Positions 7,749 through 19,585 of a DNA stretch of 37,301 nt are shown piece after piece (position 1 is the stretch's first letter; each line of letters begins with the position of its first letter). The translations under genes and the position numbers were made by a program. This DNA is from an uncultured Bacilli bacterium (GTDB taxonomy: Bacteria; Bacillota_I; Bacilli_A; RF39; UBA660). The notes under the pieces are model-generated. The model worked only from the letters and a program-made list of their open reading frames with translations. It was not told the DNA's origin and searched no databases. The DNA lies in assembly GCA_947629205.1 (NCBI GenBank), contig CANRCV010000009.1, forward strand, positions 1 to 37,301, written 5' to 3'.

Positions 7749-8711
7749 TTATTCGTGAAATTTAAGTCCCATTTCTTGAACTTTATCTAATACTTCTTTA
7801 AGTGATTTTTTACCTAAATTTCTAATTTTGGTTACTTCTACTTCTTTTTTAGAAATTAAATCTTGAACGGTATGAATACCAGCTCTTTTTAAACAGTTAT
7901 ATGCTCTTACTGAGAATTCAATCTCTTCAATTGGTGTTTCTAATGTTTTAGTAATGGTATCAACCTTTTTCTCAGCCATTAATCCAGAAATATTACTAAT
8001 AGCATTTAAATCTGCAATAATATTGAAATGTTCAATTAGAATCTTAGCAGATAAAGCCATACATTCTTCTGGAGTAATGCTTCCATTGGTATTAATATGC
8101 ATAATTAATTTATCATAATTTTCATTATGTCCAACACGAGCATTTTCAACCTCATATGCTACTTTTTCAACTGGAGAATATAATGAATCAATTGCAATAA
8201 CTCCTACTTTTTTATTTTCAAGTAGTTGTTGATTTTCTTTACTATCTACATATCCTTTACCAGTAGAAACCGTCATTTCCATATCAATTTTTCCACCTTC
8301 AACAAGGTTACAAATGACTAAGTCTTTATTAATTACCTCTAAATCAGCATCAACATCAATATCTCCTGCAAGTACTGGTCCTGGAGTTGATTTAGATAAA
8401 TGAATAACTTTATCCTCTCCAGTATGATTTTTAAGTACTACACTTTTAAGAGCTAAAATAATACTTGTAACATCTTCATAAACTCCTTCAATTTTTTGAA
8501 ATTCATGTAAGACACCATCAATTTTAACACTAGTAATAGCACAACCTGGTAAGCTTGATAGCATTACACGACGAAGCGCATTTCCAATCGTTGTTCCAAA
8601 TCCTCTTTCTAAAGGCTCTAATGTGAATTCTCCATAATGAGAATCTGCTGCATATTCTGTTATTTTGTATTCTGGTTTTTCAAATTTAATCATTTCTATC
8701 TTTCCTTTCAA
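7749..8711 (-). CDS. rpoA: RNA polymerase alpha subunit
   Basis: FTLEPLERGFGTTIGNALRRVMLSSLPG. Confidence 0.97.
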   Translation of the reverse strand: MKGKIEMIKFEKPEYKITEYAADSHYGEFTLEPLERGFGTTIGNALRRVMLSSLPGCAITSVKIDGVLHEFQKIEGVYEDVTSIILALKSVVLKNHTGEDKVIHLSKSTPGPVLAGDIDVDADLEVINKDLVICNLVEGGKIDMEMTVSTGKGYVDSKENQQLLENKKVGVIAIDSLYSPVEKVAYEVENARVGHNENYDKLIMHINTNGSITPEECMALSAKILIEHFNIIADLNAISNISGLMAEKKVDTITKTLETPIEEIEFSVRAYNCLKRAGIHTVQDLISKKEVEVTKIRNLGKKSLKEVLDKVQEMGLKFHE

Positions 8712-8714
8712 CCA

Positions 8715-9101
8715 TTAATTTCTAGGACGTTTTGGTGGACGACATCCATTATGAGGTACTGGAGTTTTATCATTAATACTTATAACTTCTAATCCAGCCG
8801 TTTGTAAAGAACGAATTGCTGTATCTTTTCCAGTTCCTAAACCAACAACCTCAACATCAACTTTTACAACACCTGCATTATCGTGAGCACTTTTAGCTGC
8901 TGCTTCTGCAGCAAGTCCTGCAGCATAAGGAGTTTTCTTTTTAGAACCTTTATAACCAATGGTTCCACTTGATGCCCAACTAATTACATTTCCATCTTTT
9001 TCTGCAATTGTAACAATGGTATTATTATATGTACATTGAATATGAGCAACTGCTTCAGGAATATTTTTCTTAACTTTTCTTTTTCTTCTGTTATATGCCA
9101 T
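8715..9101 (-). CDS. rpsK: 30S ribosomal protein S11
   Basis: [17 protein letters not shown]-terminus. Confidence 0.97.
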   Translation of the reverse strand: MAYNRRKRKVKKNIPEAVAHIQCTYNNTIVTIAEKDGNVISWASSGTIGYKGSKKKTPYAAGLAAEAAAKSAHDNAGVVKVDVEVVGLGTGKDTAIRSLQTAGLEVISINDKTPVPHNGCRPPKRPRN

Positions 9102-9111
9102 GATTTACCTC

Positions 9112-9486
9112 CTATTTACCTACTTTTTTCTTATTTGCTACTACTTTACCTTTACCTTTACGAGTATGAGCATTTCTATTTGTTCTTTGTCCTCTTACAG
9201 GTAATCCTTTTTTATGTCTAATTCCTTGGTAGCAATTAATTTCCATCTTATTTTTAATAGACATTTGTACATCACGACGAAGATCTCCTTCTACAATGTA
9301 TTTGTCTACTTCTTTTCTTAAACTAGTAATTTCTGCATCTGTTAAATCTTTAATTTTCTTTTCTGGATCAACACTCGCATCTTTACAAATGGTTTTTGCT
9401 AAGCTTCTACCTATTCCATAAATTGCTGTTAATCCAATGCAAATGTGTTTTTCATTTGGTAATTCAATATTTTTAATTCTTGCCAT
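9112..9486 (-). CDS. rpsM: 30S ribosomal protein S13
   Basis: [26 protein letters not shown]. Confidence 0.97.
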   Translation of the reverse strand: MARIKNIELPNEKHICIGLTAIYGIGRSLAKTICKDASVDPEKKIKDLTDAEITSLRKEVDKYIVEGDLRRDVQMSIKNKMEINCYQGIRHKKGLPVRGQRTNRNAHTRKGKGKVVANKKKVGK

Positions 9487-9498
9487 AAATTCCTCCTA

Positions 9499-9612
9499 TT
9501 AACCTTGAACTTGTTTGTGTTTTGGATTTTCACAAATAATCATTATTTTTCCTTTTCTTTTAATTGTTTTGCATTTTTTACATATTGGTTTTACTGATGG
9601 TCTTTTTTTCAT
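9499..9612 (-). CDS. rpmJ: 50S ribosomal protein L36 (37 aa, below the ORF-track size cutoff)
   Basis: Manual translation [37 protein letters not shown]. Confidence 0.95.
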   Translation of the reverse strand: MKKRPSVKPICKKCKTIKRKGKIMIICENPKHKQVQG

Positions 9613-9626
9613 TTTTTATACCTCCA

Positions 9627-9896
9627 TTATCTTTTATTCCATGTTATACGCCCACGTGTTAAATCATAAGGAGAAAGTTCTATTGTTACTGTATCACCTG
9701 GTAAAATACGTATCATGTTCACGCGCATTTTACCAGAAACGTAGGCTTCTACAGTATGTCCATTTGGTAGTTCTACTATGTAGTCTCCGCCTTTTACAAC
9801 ATCTACTACTTTTCCTTCCACCTCAATTTTATCTTCTCTAGGTTGTGTATGATTTTCTAGTTTTTCATGATTTGTTTTCATCTTTTTTTTCGCCAT
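9627..9896 (-). CDS. infA: Translation initiation factor IF-1 with N-terminal extension
   Basis: [41 protein letters not shown]. Confidence 0.93.
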   Translation of the reverse strand: MAKKKMKTNHEKLENHTQPREDKIEVEGKVVDVVKGGDYIVELPNGHTVEAYVSGKMRVNMIRILPGDTVTIELSPYDLTRGRITWNKR

Positions 9897-9898
9897 AT

Positions 9899-10648
9899 TT
9901 ATTCTCCCGTTAATATTTCATAGCCATCTTTTGTCACCAGAACTGTATGTTCAAAATGAGCTGATGGACTTTCATCTTCCGTTACAATGACCCAATCATC
10001 TTGATCTGTTAGGCATACCTCTTCTTTACCAAGGGTTAACATGGGTTCAATTGCAATCGTCATTCCTTCTTTTAAAGTTATACCGGTATTTGCTATACCA
10101 AAGTTAGGAACATCCGGTTCTTCATGCATATTTGTACCAATTCCATGTCCTACTAAATCTTTGACGACTCCTAAATGATGAAGACGTGCAAATTTTTCAA
10201 TGGCACAACTTATGTCTCCTATTTTAGCACCACTTTTTACTTTACTCAAGCCTTCTTGTAATGCTAAATACGTATTTGTAACTAAATCTTCAATCTCTTT
10301 TGGTGCAGAACCAACGATATAGGTTCTTGCCGCATCACTTTCATATCCTTTATATCTTACGGTAAAGTCAATAGATACAACATCGTGTTCTTTTAACTTT
10401 CTTTTACCAGGAATTCCATGTACTACCTCATCATTGATGGAAATACATATACTTTTAGGAAATCCTTCATACCCTAAACAGGAAGGATAAGCATCATGTT
10501 TCATAATAAAATCATGAGCAATCTTATCTAACTGTTCGGTACGAATCCCTGGTTTAATATGTTTTTTTAATTCTTCATGTGTTAAATAATTAATATGTCC
10601 AGCTTGACGCATAAGTTCAATTTCTCTTTCACTTTTAATACTAATCAT
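9899..10648 (-). CDS. map: Type I methionine aminopeptidase
   Basis: [28 protein letters not shown]. Confidence 0.95.
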   Translation of the reverse strand: MISIKSEREIELMRQAGHINYLTHEELKKHIKPGIRTEQLDKIAHDFIMKHDAYPSCLGYEGFPKSICISINDEVVHGIPGKRKLKEHDVVSIDFTVRYKGYESDAARTYIVGSAPKEIEDLVTNTYLALQEGLSKVKSGAKIGDISCAIEKFARLHHLGVVKDLVGHGIGTNMHEEPDVPNFGIANTGITLKEGMTIAIEPMLTLGKEEVCLTDQDDWVIVTEDESPSAHFEHTVLVTKDGYEILTGE

Positions 10649-11288
10649 TTGATCCCTCGATTATTTTTGTTACCTCTTGTTGTATTTCAACTGGATTTTT
10701 TGTTCCATCCACTACTTTTAATTTTCCTTTTTCTTGATAAAAGTCCAGTAATGGTGAGGTTTGTTCTAAGTACGTTTTATAACGAACTTGAAAAGATTCT
10801 GTATTATCATCTTCTCTGGTAATTAAAGAAGAGGCACAAGAATCACATATTCCTTCTTGAATTGGTTTTAAAGTATCAAAGTAAATATTATAACTTGCCC
10901 CACAGTTACTACAAATTCTTCTTCCTACAATTCTTTTTTCTAATATTTCTTTTTCAACTGCTAAAGAAAGGACAACATAATTGGTTAAGTTCATTTCATT
11001 AAACAAGGTATCTAAATAGGTAGCTTGTTCTAAGTTTCTTGGCATTCCATCTAAAATAAATGGTTTGTCTTTTAAACAACTTAACTTTTCTTTAAAAAGA
11101 GGAAGAATAATATCATCACCAATTAATTTTCCTTCTCTCATTAAAGAAGCAATTTCACTATTTTTTTTGGCTTCTTCTCTTAATAAATCTCCAGTAGAGA
11201 TATGTTCATAAGAATAAGTATCCATTAAATAACTACTAATGGTTCCCTTGCCTGCGGCAGGAGGAGCGATTAAGATGATATTTTTCAT
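10641..11288 (-). CDS. adk: Adenylate kinase (zinc/Cys4 LID type)
   Basis: APPAAGKGT, DGMPRN, CSNC..CDSC. Confidence 0.95.
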   Translation of the reverse strand: MKNIILIAPPAAGKGTISSYLMDTYSYEHISTGDLLREEAKKNSEIASLMREGKLIGDDIILPLFKEKLSCLKDKPFILDGMPRNLEQATYLDTLFNEMNLTNYVVLSLAVEKEILEKRIVGRRICSNCGASYNIYFDTLKPIQEGICDSCASSLITREDDNTESFQVRYKTYLEQTSPLLDFYQEKGKLKVVDGTKNPVEIQQEVTKIIEGSND

Positions 11289-12550
11289 CTGGCACGTCTC
11301 CTATTTTTATAACTTCTTGTTACCAATCCACTTTCAATTTGTTTATAGGTTTCAATAGCTACACCTACAACAATTAATATCCCCGTTCCTCCAATAGATA
11401 CATAAGAAGGAAGGCTTGAAATATTTCCCATTAAAACAGGAAGACCAGATAGAATAACTAAGAAGATAGAACCAACAACAGTTAATTTACCAAGAGAATT
11501 CGAAATGTATTTACTGGTTGCTTCTCCTGGTCGAACTCCTGGAATATATCCTCCACGTTTATTTAAATCTTTACTCATTTCTTCTGGATTCATCATCATA
11601 AACGTATAGACATATCCAAAAAACATAATTAAGATCACATAAAGAATAAATCCAGTTGGAGTTGTATAAACAATATATTTATCAATAAAATCAATCGCTG
11701 CTTGATTTTTAATGAGTCCTGCAATCGTTGAAGGAATTGTTAAAACAATAGAAGCAAAGATAACAGGAATAACTCCAGCACTATTAATTTTTATTGGTAA
11801 AAAGGAACTTTGTGCACCATATGCACTAGTCGTATGATTCGCATATTGAATTGGTATTCTTCTTTCTGCTAATGTTACCCAAATAATACCAACTAATACA
11901 AATAAGTAAACGATTAAGAATAGAATAAATAATCCAATTCCTAATACCATTTGGTACGTTCCATTCAAAATGAATGTTTCAAAAGCTCCTACAAAGATTC
12001 TAGGCATACTTACAATAATACCAGCCATAATGAGTAAGGATGAACCATTTCCAATTCCTTTCATCGTTATTTGATCTCCTAACCAAAGTAGGAATGCTGT
12101 ACCAGCTGTCATAACTAAAGAGGTTTTAATCATAACCATTACATCATTGGTATTTAAATAAAATATAGAAATAACATAAGCTTGTACAAAAGCAAATATA
12201 ATAGCTAAATAACGATTAATTTTATTAATTTTTTGTCTTCCTACATAACCTTGTTCTTTTAATTCTTTAAAGTAAGGAATTATGTCCATTTGTAATAATT
12301 GTGTAATAATACTTGCTGTAATATAAGGACTAACTCCTAAAGCAAAGATAGAAAAACTTCTTAAACCTCCACCACTCATTAAGTTAAATATTTCTAAGAA
12401 ACCTAGTGTAGACATCTCTAGTTTATGTGCCCAAGGAATGGTAATTCCTGTTCCTAAACAAAAGATTCCTAAAGCAAAGAGGGTGAAATAAATTCTTTTT
12501 CTTAAATCTTTGTTTTCTTTTGCAAACATTTTTGCTACAAAGCGAAACAT
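11285..12550 (-). CDS. secY: Protein translocase subunit SecY
   Basis: Multi-TM protein with SecY motifs in spc operon position. Confidence 0.96.
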   Translation of the reverse strand: MFRFVAKMFAKENKDLRKRIYFTLFALGIFCLGTGITIPWAHKLEMSTLGFLEIFNLMSGGGLRSFSIFALGVSPYITASIITQLLQMDIIPYFKELKEQGYVGRQKINKINRYLAIIFAFVQAYVISIFYLNTNDVMVMIKTSLVMTAGTAFLLWLGDQITMKGIGNGSSLLIMAGIIVSMPRIFVGAFETFILNGTYQMVLGIGLFILFLIVYLFVLVGIIWVTLAERRIPIQYANHTTSAYGAQSSFLPIKINSAGVIPVIFASIVLTIPSTIAGLIKNQAAIDFIDKYIVYTTPTGFILYVILIMFFGYVYTFMMMNPEEMSKDLNKRGGYIPGVRPGEATSKYISNSLGKLTVVGSIFLVILSGLPVLMGNISSLPSYVSIGGTGILIVVGVAIETYKQIESGLVTRSYKNRRRAR

Positions 12551-12994
12551 CTAAATCACCTCAGTTTTGCCACCAGCAGCTTCAATAGCACTAACAGCTT
12601 TACTAGAAAAACGATTTGCTTTTACAGTTAATTTTTTTTCTAATTTACCATTTGCTAGTACTTTGATACCACTTAATTGTTTTTTAATAATTCCTCTTTC
12701 TTTTAAAATTTCTGGAGTTACTTCTTCTCCATCTTTGAAGAAGGTATTTAAGTCACTTAAGTTAATTGTTGCATATTTTGTTTCAAATCTTTTATTGTTA
12801 AATCCTCTTTTTGGTAATCTTCTATATAAAGGAGATTGACCACCTTGGAACCAAGAAGAAATAGATACACCGCTTCTTGATTTTTGTCCTTTTTGACCAT
12901 GAGTAGAGGTTTTACCCATTCCTGATCCTGTTCCACGACCAACAATTTTTTTAGATTTTAATTCTTTTGTTTTTGGTAAATTTTCTAATTTCAT
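12551..12994 (-). CDS. rplO: 50S ribosomal protein L15 (start corrected from ORF track)
   Basis: [42 protein letters not shown]; upstream 20 aa overlap rpsE. Confidence 0.93.
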   Translation of the reverse strand: MKLENLPKTKELKSKKIVGRGTGSGMGKTSTHGQKGQKSRSGVSISSWFQGGQSPLYRRLPKRGFNNKRFETKYATINLSDLNTFFKDGEEVTPEILKERGIIKKQLSGIKVLANGKLEKKLTVKANRFSSKAVSAIEAAGGKTEVI

Positions 12995-12995
12995 C

Positions 12996-13541
12996 TTACA
13001 ACTCCTCAACTTTCTTTCCACGAAGAAGAGCAATCTTAGCAGGAGTTCTTTCACTCTTTAATGCTTCAAGCGTTGCTTTTGCTACATTAATTTTTGTATT
13101 AGAACCTAAAGATTTAGAAATAACATCTTTTACTCCAGCAAGTTCTAGTACACTACGAGCAGCACCACCAGCAATAACTCCTGTACCTTTTACAGCTGGT
13201 TTAATTAATACACTTGCTCTTCCTACTTTACCAGTTGCTTCATGAGGAATGGTTCTACCATCAATAATGGCAACTTTCGTTACATTTTTATTAGCCATCA
13301 TACTCGCTTTAGCAATAGCAGCAGGAACCTCATTTGCTTTTCCTGTTCCAATACCAACTAGACCTTTTCTATTTCCAACAACAACAGTTGCAGAAAATCT
13401 AAAATGTCTACCACCTTTGGTAACTTTTGTAACTCTTCCAATAGAAACAACTTTTTCTTCTAATAATTTTTTCTTATCGTTTTCTCTGGAAAATTTTTTT
13501 TCTTGTGTTTTTACACTTTTATTATTATTTTCTTCTTTCAT
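12996..13541 (-). CDS. rpsE: 30S ribosomal protein S5
   Basis: [34 protein letters not shown]. Confidence 0.96.
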   Translation of the reverse strand: MKEENNNKSVKTQEKKFSRENDKKKLLEEKVVSIGRVTKVTKGGRHFRFSATVVVGNRKGLVGIGTGKANEVPAAIAKASMMANKNVTKVAIIDGRTIPHEATGKVGRASVLIKPAVKGTGVIAGGAARSVLELAGVKDVISKSLGSNTKINVAKATLEALKSERTPAKIALLRGKKVEEL

Positions 13542-13552
13542 ATGATGACCTC

Positions 13553-13909
13553 CTAGAATTCCAATCCGTTTTCACGAGCTGCTTCTGCAAGTGCTTTTAC
13601 TCGTCCATGATAATTGTTTCCACCTCTATCGAAAACAACCTTCGTAATTTTTGCTTTTTTACATTTTTCTGCAATATCTTTTCCAACTAAAGTGGCTGCT
13701 TCAATATTGCCCCCATTTTTAAGCTTTAGAGCAATAGAGGAAGAAGAAACGAGTGTTTTTCCTACAGTATCATCGATTACTTGTACATAAATAGCACTAT
13801 TAGATCGAAATACATTTAATCTTGGTTGTTCACTTGTTCCACTTAATGTTTTTCTTATACGATTGTGTCTTCTTACACGTACATCATTTCTTGATTCTTT
13901 TTTTATCAT
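13553..13909 (-). CDS. rplR: 50S ribosomal protein L18 (start corrected)
   Basis: [40 protein letters not shown] before ATG. Confidence 0.93.
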   Translation of the reverse strand: MIKKESRNDVRVRRHNRIRKTLSGTSEQPRLNVFRSNSAIYVQVIDDTVGKTLVSSSSIALKLKNGGNIEAATLVGKDIAEKCKKAKITKVVFDRGGNNYHGRVKALAEAARENGLEF

Positions 13910-13922
13910 ATTCACTCCTCCA

Positions 13923-14459
13923 TTAAGCCGCTTTCTTACCTTCTTTACGACGTACATATTCGCCTTTATAACGAATACCTTTACCTTTATAAGGTTCTGG
14001 TGTTCTTACTTTACGAACATTCGCCGCAAATTCAGCTACTTTTTGTTTATCAATACCACTTAAAGTGATTTCTGTATTACTCACAAGTTCTGCTTTAATT
14101 CCTTCTGGAACAATCATTTCCACTGGATGTGAATAACCAGCATTTATAACAATTTTATTTCCTTGTACATTGAATCTATATCCAACACCAACAGCTTCTA
14201 AACCTTTTGAAAAACCTTGTGATACACCAACAAGCATATTATGAATTAGAGAATTTGTGGTTCCTTGCATAACATTAGCACGAGGAGTAGCATTTATAGT
14301 CTTTGTTATTAAAGTATTTTCATGTACCTCAACTTGAACTAAATTTGAAAATTGCAAAGATAACTCTCCTTTAGGACCTTTTACAGTGATTAGGTTTTGA
14401 TCTATTGTTACAGTAACTCCATTTGGAATTTGTAACTCTCTATTTCCAATTCTACTCAT
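13923..14459 (-). CDS. rplF: 50S ribosomal protein L6
   Basis: [26 protein letters not shown]. Confidence 0.96.
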   Translation of the reverse strand: MSRIGNRELQIPNGVTVTIDQNLITVKGPKGELSLQFSNLVQVEVHENTLITKTINATPRANVMQGTTNSLIHNMLVGVSQGFSKGLEAVGVGYRFNVQGNKIVINAGYSHPVEMIVPEGIKAELVSNTEITLSGIDKQKVAEFAANVRKVRTPEPYKGKGIRYKGEYVRRKEGKKAA

Positions 14460-14468
14460 ATAGTTTCC

Positions 14469-14864
14469 TTACCATATATAGGCAAGTACTTCGCCTCCTA
14501 ATCCAGCATTTCTAGCTTCTTTATCTGTCATAAGTCCTTTACTTGTAGAAATGATTGCAATACCAAGACCATTTAATACACGAGGAATTTCATCACATTT
14601 GGCATAGACACGAAGCCCTGATTTACTAATTCTTTTAAGACCAGTAATAACGCGTTCTTTTTTCTCTCCATATTTTAAAGTTAATGTTAATTTATCGCCT
14701 TTAATATCTTTTTCATAAGTATAATCAGCAATATAACCTTCTTTTTTAAGAATTTCTGCAATTCCTAAAGTCATCTTTGTACCAATAACAGTAACTGTAT
14801 CATATTTTAATTGATTTGCATTACGTATTCTTGTAAGCATATCTGCAATTTTATCTTGTACCAT
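14469..14864 (-). CDS. rpsH: 30S ribosomal protein S8
   Basis: [30 protein letters not shown]. Confidence 0.96.
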   Translation of the reverse strand: MVQDKIADMLTRIRNANQLKYDTVTVIGTKMTLGIAEILKKEGYIADYTYEKDIKGDKLTLTLKYGEKKERVITGLKRISKSGLRVYAKCDEIPRVLNGLGIAIISTSKGLMTDKEARNAGLGGEVLAYIW

Positions 14865-14881
14865 CTAAAATTCCTCCTTTC

Positions 14882-15067
14882 CTACCAACTTGATTTCTTA
14901 ACGCCAGGTATTTGGCCTTTATTTGCTAATTCTCTAAAACAAATACGACATAATTTGTATTTACGAAGAACACCATGAGGTCGTCCACATCTTTCACATC
15001 TTGTATAAGCACGAACTTTAAATTTAGGTGTTCTTTGTTGTTTTACTTTTAAACTTGTTTTTGCCAT
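14882..15067 (-). CDS. rpsN: 30S ribosomal protein S14 type Z (zinc-binding)
   Basis: [25 protein letters not shown]. Confidence 0.96.
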   Translation of the reverse strand: MAKTSLKVKQQRTPKFKVRAYTRCERCGRPHGVLRKYKLCRICFRELANKGQIPGVKKSSW

Positions 15068-15078
15068 AAACTCTCTCC

Positions 15079-15618
15079 TTAATTTTTAAAAGGCATACCG
15101 AAAGCTTTTAATAAACTTTCTGCTTCCTTATTTGTTTTTGCTGTTGTAACGAATACAATATCCATTCCTCTAATTTTTAAAATGTTATCATATTCAATTT
15201 CTGGAAATATTAATTGTTCTTTAATTCCTAAAGTATAATTTCCGTTTCCATCAAAAGAATGATTTGATATTCCACGAAAATCTCTTACACGAGGTAAGGC
15301 AACTTTAATAAGTTTTTCCATAAAATCATACATATTTTCATTACGAAGGGTAACTTTAACTCCAATCGTTTGACCTTCTCTTAATTTAAAACCAGCGATT
15401 GATTTTCTAGCTTTGGTTACCACTGGTGCTTGACCAGTAATGGTTTTTAAATCTTCTAAAGCAGCCGTAATAAATTTTTCATCACGTGCTCCTTCACCTA
15501 CGCCCATATTAATGACAATCTTTTCTAATTTAGGAACTTGCATAACAGTTTTATAATTAAATTCTTTCATTAGGGAAGGAATAATTTCTTTTTTATATAA
15601 TTCTTTTAATGTACTCAT
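15079..15618 (-). CDS. rplE: 50S ribosomal protein L5
   Basis: [20 protein letters not shown]. Confidence 0.96.
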   Translation of the reverse strand: MSTLKELYKKEIIPSLMKEFNYKTVMQVPKLEKIVINMGVGEGARDEKFITAALEDLKTITGQAPVVTKARKSIAGFKLREGQTIGVKVTLRNENMYDFMEKLIKVALPRVRDFRGISNHSFDGNGNYTLGIKEQLIFPEIEYDNILKIRGMDIVFVTTAKTNKEAESLLKAFGMPFKN

Positions 15619-15628
15619 ATATTCTCAC

Positions 15629-15913
15629 CTATTCTTCTTTCTTCGTTTCTTTCTTAGGTTTTTCTTCTTTTTTAGAAGGTTTTTTTGTAGCTTTATCGTC
15701 GACTTTTTTTACATTGGATACATGAAGGGGAGCAGGCATTTCTATAATGCCACCCTTATCATTGGTATTGTTTGGTTTTTGATGTTTTTTTACAATATTG
15801 ATTCCGTCTACTACGACTTTATCTATTTTTTTAAGGGTTTTAATAACAGTACCTGTTTTTCCCTTATCCTTACCAGCAATAACTAAAACGGTATCTCCTA
15901 CTTTTATTTTCAT
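15629..15913 (-). CDS. rplX: 50S ribosomal protein L24 with Lys/Glu-rich C-terminus
   Basis: [24 protein letters not shown] (KOW). Confidence 0.94.
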   Translation of the reverse strand: MKIKVGDTVLVIAGKDKGKTGTVIKTLKKIDKVVVDGINIVKKHQKPNNTNDKGGIIEMPAPLHVSNVKKVDDKATKKPSKKEEKPKKETKKEE

Positions 15914-15923
15914 TGTAATCCTC

Positions 15924-16292
15924 CTATAAAACCTCTGGTGCTAAAGAAACGATTTTTGCAAAATCTTTTTCTCTTAATTCTCTAGCAACAGGTCCAAGTA
16001 CTCTTGTACCAACAGGTGTTTTATCATCTTTAATAATAACGCAAGCATTATCATCAAATTTAATATAAGATCCATCTTTTCTTCTTACACCTTCAACACT
16101 ACGAACGATAACAGCTTTTACTACTTTTCCTTTTTTAAGATTGGAATTTGGAATAGCTTTTTTAACTGTTCCAACAACGATATCCCCAATGTTTGCATAT
16201 TTAACTTTTGATCCACCTAGTACACGAATAACAAGTAGTTCTCTTGCACCAGTATTGTCTGCAACTTTTAATCTTGATTCTTGTTGTACCAT
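15924..16292 (-). CDS. rplN: 50S ribosomal protein L14
   Basis: [27 protein letters not shown]. Confidence 0.97.
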   Translation of the reverse strand: MVQQESRLKVADNTGARELLVIRVLGGSKVKYANIGDIVVGTVKKAIPNSNLKKGKVVKAVIVRSVEGVRRKDGSYIKFDDNACVIIKDDKTPVGTRVLGPVARELREKDFAKIVSLAPEVL

Positions 16293-16303
16293 AAGATTAC
16301 CTC

Positions 16304-16558
16304 CTAAAGGATAACAGCATCAATTAGAATCTCAACAAGTTCATATCTTTTTGTTTTTGATAATGGTCTTGTACTTCTAATTCTTACTGTATCTCCTACT
16401 TTTGCACTATTTTTTTCATCATGGGCAGCGTATTTTTTACTTGATTTTACTCTTTTTCCATATAATGGATGTCTTTTATATGTTTCTACTAAAACGGTAA
16501 TGGTTTTATCATTTTTTGCAGAAACAACTTTACCAACAAGTTCTTGTCTTTTTTCCAT
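16304..16558 (-). CDS. rpsQ: 30S ribosomal protein S17
   Basis: [29 protein letters not shown]. Confidence 0.95.
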   Translation of the reverse strand: MEKRQELVGKVVSAKNDKTITVLVETYKRHPLYGKRVKSSKKYAAHDEKNSAKVGDTVRIRSTRPLSKTKRYELVEILIDAVIL

Positions 16559-16776
16559 TATTCGTTACCTCCTGTTTCTTTATTTTCTCTTTCTTTTAAA
16601 ACAGTGAGCATTCTTGCAACATCTTTTCTAAGTTCTTTTAATTTAGAAGGTTTATCAAGTGAACCAGTTGCATTTTTTACTCTTAAATTTAATAATTCTT
16701 TTTTTGTTTCTTTTACTTTTTTAAGTATTTCTTCATCTTTTAATTTACGAATTTCACTAATCTTCACTTGTAACAC
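16558..16776 (-). CDS. rpmC: 50S ribosomal protein L29
   Basis: [31 protein letters not shown]. Confidence 0.94.
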   Translation of the reverse strand: MLQVKISEIRKLKDEEILKKVKETKKELLNLRVKNATGSLDKPSKLKELRKDVARMLTVLKERENKETGGNE

Positions 16777-17182
16777 CCTCTTTCATTACAAATTTAGTTT
16801 TAATAGGTAGTTTATGAGAAGCAAGACGTAATGCCTCACGAGCAACCTCTTCACTAACTCCACTAATTTCAAACATAATTTTACCTTCTTTAACAACTGC
16901 TACATAATGTTCCACATTTCCTTTTCCTGTACCTTGACGTTGTTCTAGAGGTTTTCTTGTAATTGCTAAATGAGGGAAAATGTTAATATAGACTTTTCCT
17001 CCACGTTTCATATAACGAGTCATCGCAATACGAGCAGCTTCAATTTGTCTTGCCGTAATCCAATTTCCTTCTTTAGCCATAAGTCCATATTCACCAAAGT
17101 GAAGTGTGGTGTTTCCTTTAGCATGTCCATCGTATGTTAATCGATGTGGTTTTCTATATTTCGTTCTTTTTGGCATCAACAT
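16757..17182 (-). CDS. rplP: 50S ribosomal protein L16 (start corrected)
   Basis: [14 protein letters not shown]. Confidence 0.95.
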   Translation of the reverse strand: MLMPKRTKYRKPHRLTYDGHAKGNTTLHFGEYGLMAKEGNWITARQIEAARIAMTRYMKRGGKVYINIFPHLAITRKPLEQRQGTGKGNVEHYVAVVKEGKIMFEISGVSEEVAREALRLASHKLPIKTKFVMKEGVTSED

Positions 17183-17840
17183 TTTGAACACTCTCCTTTT
17201 TTACTGATTTTTTAGGAAGTATTTCACCTTTATAAATCCAAACTTTAACACCGATTTTTCCATAAGTTGTATCTGCTTCACTATGGGCATAATCAATATC
17301 AGCTCTTAAAGTATGTAGAGGAACAGTTCCTTCTACATAGAATTCTGTTCTTGCCATTTCAGCACCAGCAAGTCTTCCAGAAACCATGGTTTTAATACCT
17401 TTAGCTCCAGCTTTCATTGTATTTCTTAAAGCTCTTTTTTGTGCACTTCTAAATGGAGCACGATTGGCAATTTGACTTGCAATATTATCTGCAACTAATT
17501 TTGCCACTAAATCTGGATTTTTTACCTCTACGATATTAATGTATACTTCTTCATTTGCATATTTTGACAAAGATTTACGAAGACGTTCAATATCTTCTCC
17601 ACCACGTCCAATAATAACACCTGGTTTTGCAGTATGAATCGTCACCTCACATTTATCTTTTTTTCTTTCAATGGTAACAGAGGCAACAGCGGCATCCTTT
17701 AGGTTTTTTTGAATATATTCACGAATTTTAATATCTTTATTTAAAGTAGTACCAAATTCGCTTTTTTTACTATACCATTTAGATTCCCAATCTTTATTGA
17801 CTCCAAGTCTATATCCTATTGGATTTACTTTTTGTCCCAT
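17154..17840 (-). CDS. rpsC: 30S ribosomal protein S3
   Basis: [28 protein letters not shown]. Confidence 0.96.
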   Translation of the reverse strand: MGQKVNPIGYRLGVNKDWESKWYSKKSEFGTTLNKDIKIREYIQKNLKDAAVASVTIERKKDKCEVTIHTAKPGVIIGRGGEDIERLRKSLSKYANEEVYINIVEVKNPDLVAKLVADNIASQIANRAPFRSAQKRALRNTMKAGAKGIKTMVSGRLAGAEMARTEFYVEGTVPLHTLRADIDYAHSEADTTYGKIGVKVWIYKGEILPKKSVKKESVQNVDAKKNEI

Positions 17841-18185
17841 CTATTTTGCCTCCTTTCCGTCACTTACTTTAACTGTAATATGACTTGTTCTTTTATCTCG
17901 TCTATCTACATTTCCACGACTTGCAAATTTAATTCTTTTATATACAGGACCTGGATTAATGTAGCATTCACTTATAAATAAATCTTGTTCATTTGCTCCA
18001 GCATTATTGACTGCATTTGCAACAGCACTTTTAAGTACTTTCATAATAAGACGACTTGCTTTTGTATTCGTAGTTTCTAATATTCCTTCAGCAGTTAAAA
18101 CATCTTTTCCTCGAATAAGATCAAGTGTCATTCTTGCTTTTCTTGGTGCAATTATTGCACTTTTATGTATTGCATAACTTTCCAT
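17841..18185 (-). CDS. rplV: 50S ribosomal protein L22
   Basis: APRKARMTLDLIRGK..KRIKFASRGNVDRRDKRTSHITV. Confidence 0.95.
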   Translation of the reverse strand: MESYAIHKSAIIAPRKARMTLDLIRGKDVLTAEGILETTNTKASRLIMKVLKSAVANAVNNAGANEQDLFISECYINPGPVYKRIKFASRGNVDRRDKRTSHITVKVSDGKEAK

Positions 18186-18196
18186 TTATAAGCCTC

Positions 18197-18460
18197 CTAC
18201 TTTTGTCCTGCGTGTCCACCAAATTTACGAGTTAAAGCAAACTCTCCTAATTTGTGTCCTACCATTTCTTCTGTTACATATACAGGAATAAATTCTTTCC
18301 CATTATGTACAGCAAATGTATGTCCTACAAAATCTGGAAATATTGTGGAACGACGAGAATAAGTTTTAATTACTTCTTTTTTATTATTACTATTTAATTC
18401 TTGGACTTTTTTAAGTAATCTATCAAAAACGTATGGTCCTTTTTTTAAACTTCTTGCCAT
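18197..18460 (-). CDS. rpsS: 30S ribosomal protein S19
   Basis: [16 protein letters not shown]. Confidence 0.97.
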   Translation of the reverse strand: MARSLKKGPYVFDRLLKKVQELNSNNKKEVIKTYSRRSTIFPDFVGHTFAVHNGKEFIPVYVTEEMVGHKLGEFALTRKFGGHAGQK

Positions 18461-18469
18461 AGTACCCTC

Positions 18470-19300
18470 CTACTTTTTCTTTCTACTAACAATAAGTTTG
18501 TTAGAAGCCTTTTTATTTTTTCTTGTTTTATATCCAAGTGCAGGTTTACCCCAAGGAGTAACTGGTGTTTTTCTACCAATAGGAGCACGTCCTTCTCCAC
18601 CACCATGAGGGTGATCGTTAGGGTTCATTACACTACCACGGTTGGTAGGTTTAATTCCCATATGTCTTTTTCTTCCGGCTTTACCAACATTCACAAGTTC
18701 ATAATCTTCATTACCAACAACACCAATCGTTGCCATACAAGTTCCTAGAACTTTTCTTGTTTCACCAGATTGAAGTCTTATTAATACATATTTTCCTTCA
18801 CGACCAAGTATTTGAGCAGAAGCTCCAGCACTACGACATAATTCTGCACCTTTACCAGGTTTTAATTCAATACAATGAATAACGGTACCAACAGGAATGC
18901 TTTGTAAAGGTAGAGCATTACCAACTTTAATATCTGCTGTATCCCCACTTTCAATAATCATTCCTACTTTTAAATCTTTTGGAGCAATAATATACCTTTT
19001 TTCTCCATCTTTATATGAAATTAATGCAATATTGGCACTACGATTTGGATCGTATTCAATAGAGGAAACACGTCCAGGAACTCCAGCTTTATTTCTTTTA
19101 AAATCAATTAAACGATATCTTTGCTTAGCTCCTCCACCAATATGACGAACAGTTAATTTTCCTTGATTATTTCTTCCACCGGTTTTTGTTTTTTTAACAG
19201 TTAATGTTTTAAGAGGTTTTTTACTTGTTAAATCTTCATTTGCAAGTGTAGTCATTCCCCTACGACCATTGGTCGTTGGTTTATAATTTTTTATTGCCAT
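18470..19300 (-). CDS. rplB: 50S ribosomal protein L2
   Basis: [36 protein letters not shown]. Confidence 0.97.
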   Translation of the reverse strand: MAIKNYKPTTNGRRGMTTLANEDLTSKKPLKTLTVKKTKTGGRNNQGKLTVRHIGGGAKQRYRLIDFKRNKAGVPGRVSSIEYDPNRSANIALISYKDGEKRYIIAPKDLKVGMIIESGDTADIKVGNALPLQSIPVGTVIHCIELKPGKGAELCRSAGASAQILGREGKYVLIRLQSGETRKVLGTCMATIGVVGNEDYELVNVGKAGRKRHMGIKPTNRGSVMNPNDHPHGGGEGRAPIGRKTPVTPWGKPALGYKTRKNKKASNKLIVSRKKK

Positions 19301-19312
19301 TTTTAATTCCTC

Positions 19313-19585
19313 CTATAAATCTATCGTTTCGCCACTTTTAAGTGTTACGATAGCTTTCTTATAAACTTTAGTTTTACCAGTGTATTTTCCAACTCTTCTA
19401 TCTTTTGGTTTCGTTATTAATGTATTAATTTTTTCTACATGTACACCAAATTGTTCTTCAATTGTCTTTTTAATTTGTGTTTTACTTGCTCTTTTATCTA
19501 CTTTAAAAGTATAAATTCCATTTTGAGCATTCATGGCACTTTTTTCTGTAACAACTGGTGCAAAAATAATATCGGGGTTAGTCAT
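19313..19585 (-). CDS. rplW: 50S ribosomal protein L23
   Basis: IIFAPVVTEKSAMNAQNGIYTFKVDKRASKTQIK. Confidence 0.95.
   Translation of the reverse strand: MTNPDIIFAPVVTEKSAMNAQNGIYTFKVDKRASKTQIKKTIEEQFGVHVEKINTLITKPKDRRVGKYTGKTKVYKKAIVTLKSGETIDL

Noticed and set aside
9515-9841. Plus-strand 108-aa ORF over rpmJ/infA
   Set aside because: Overlaps two conserved genes on the other strand; no homology signal
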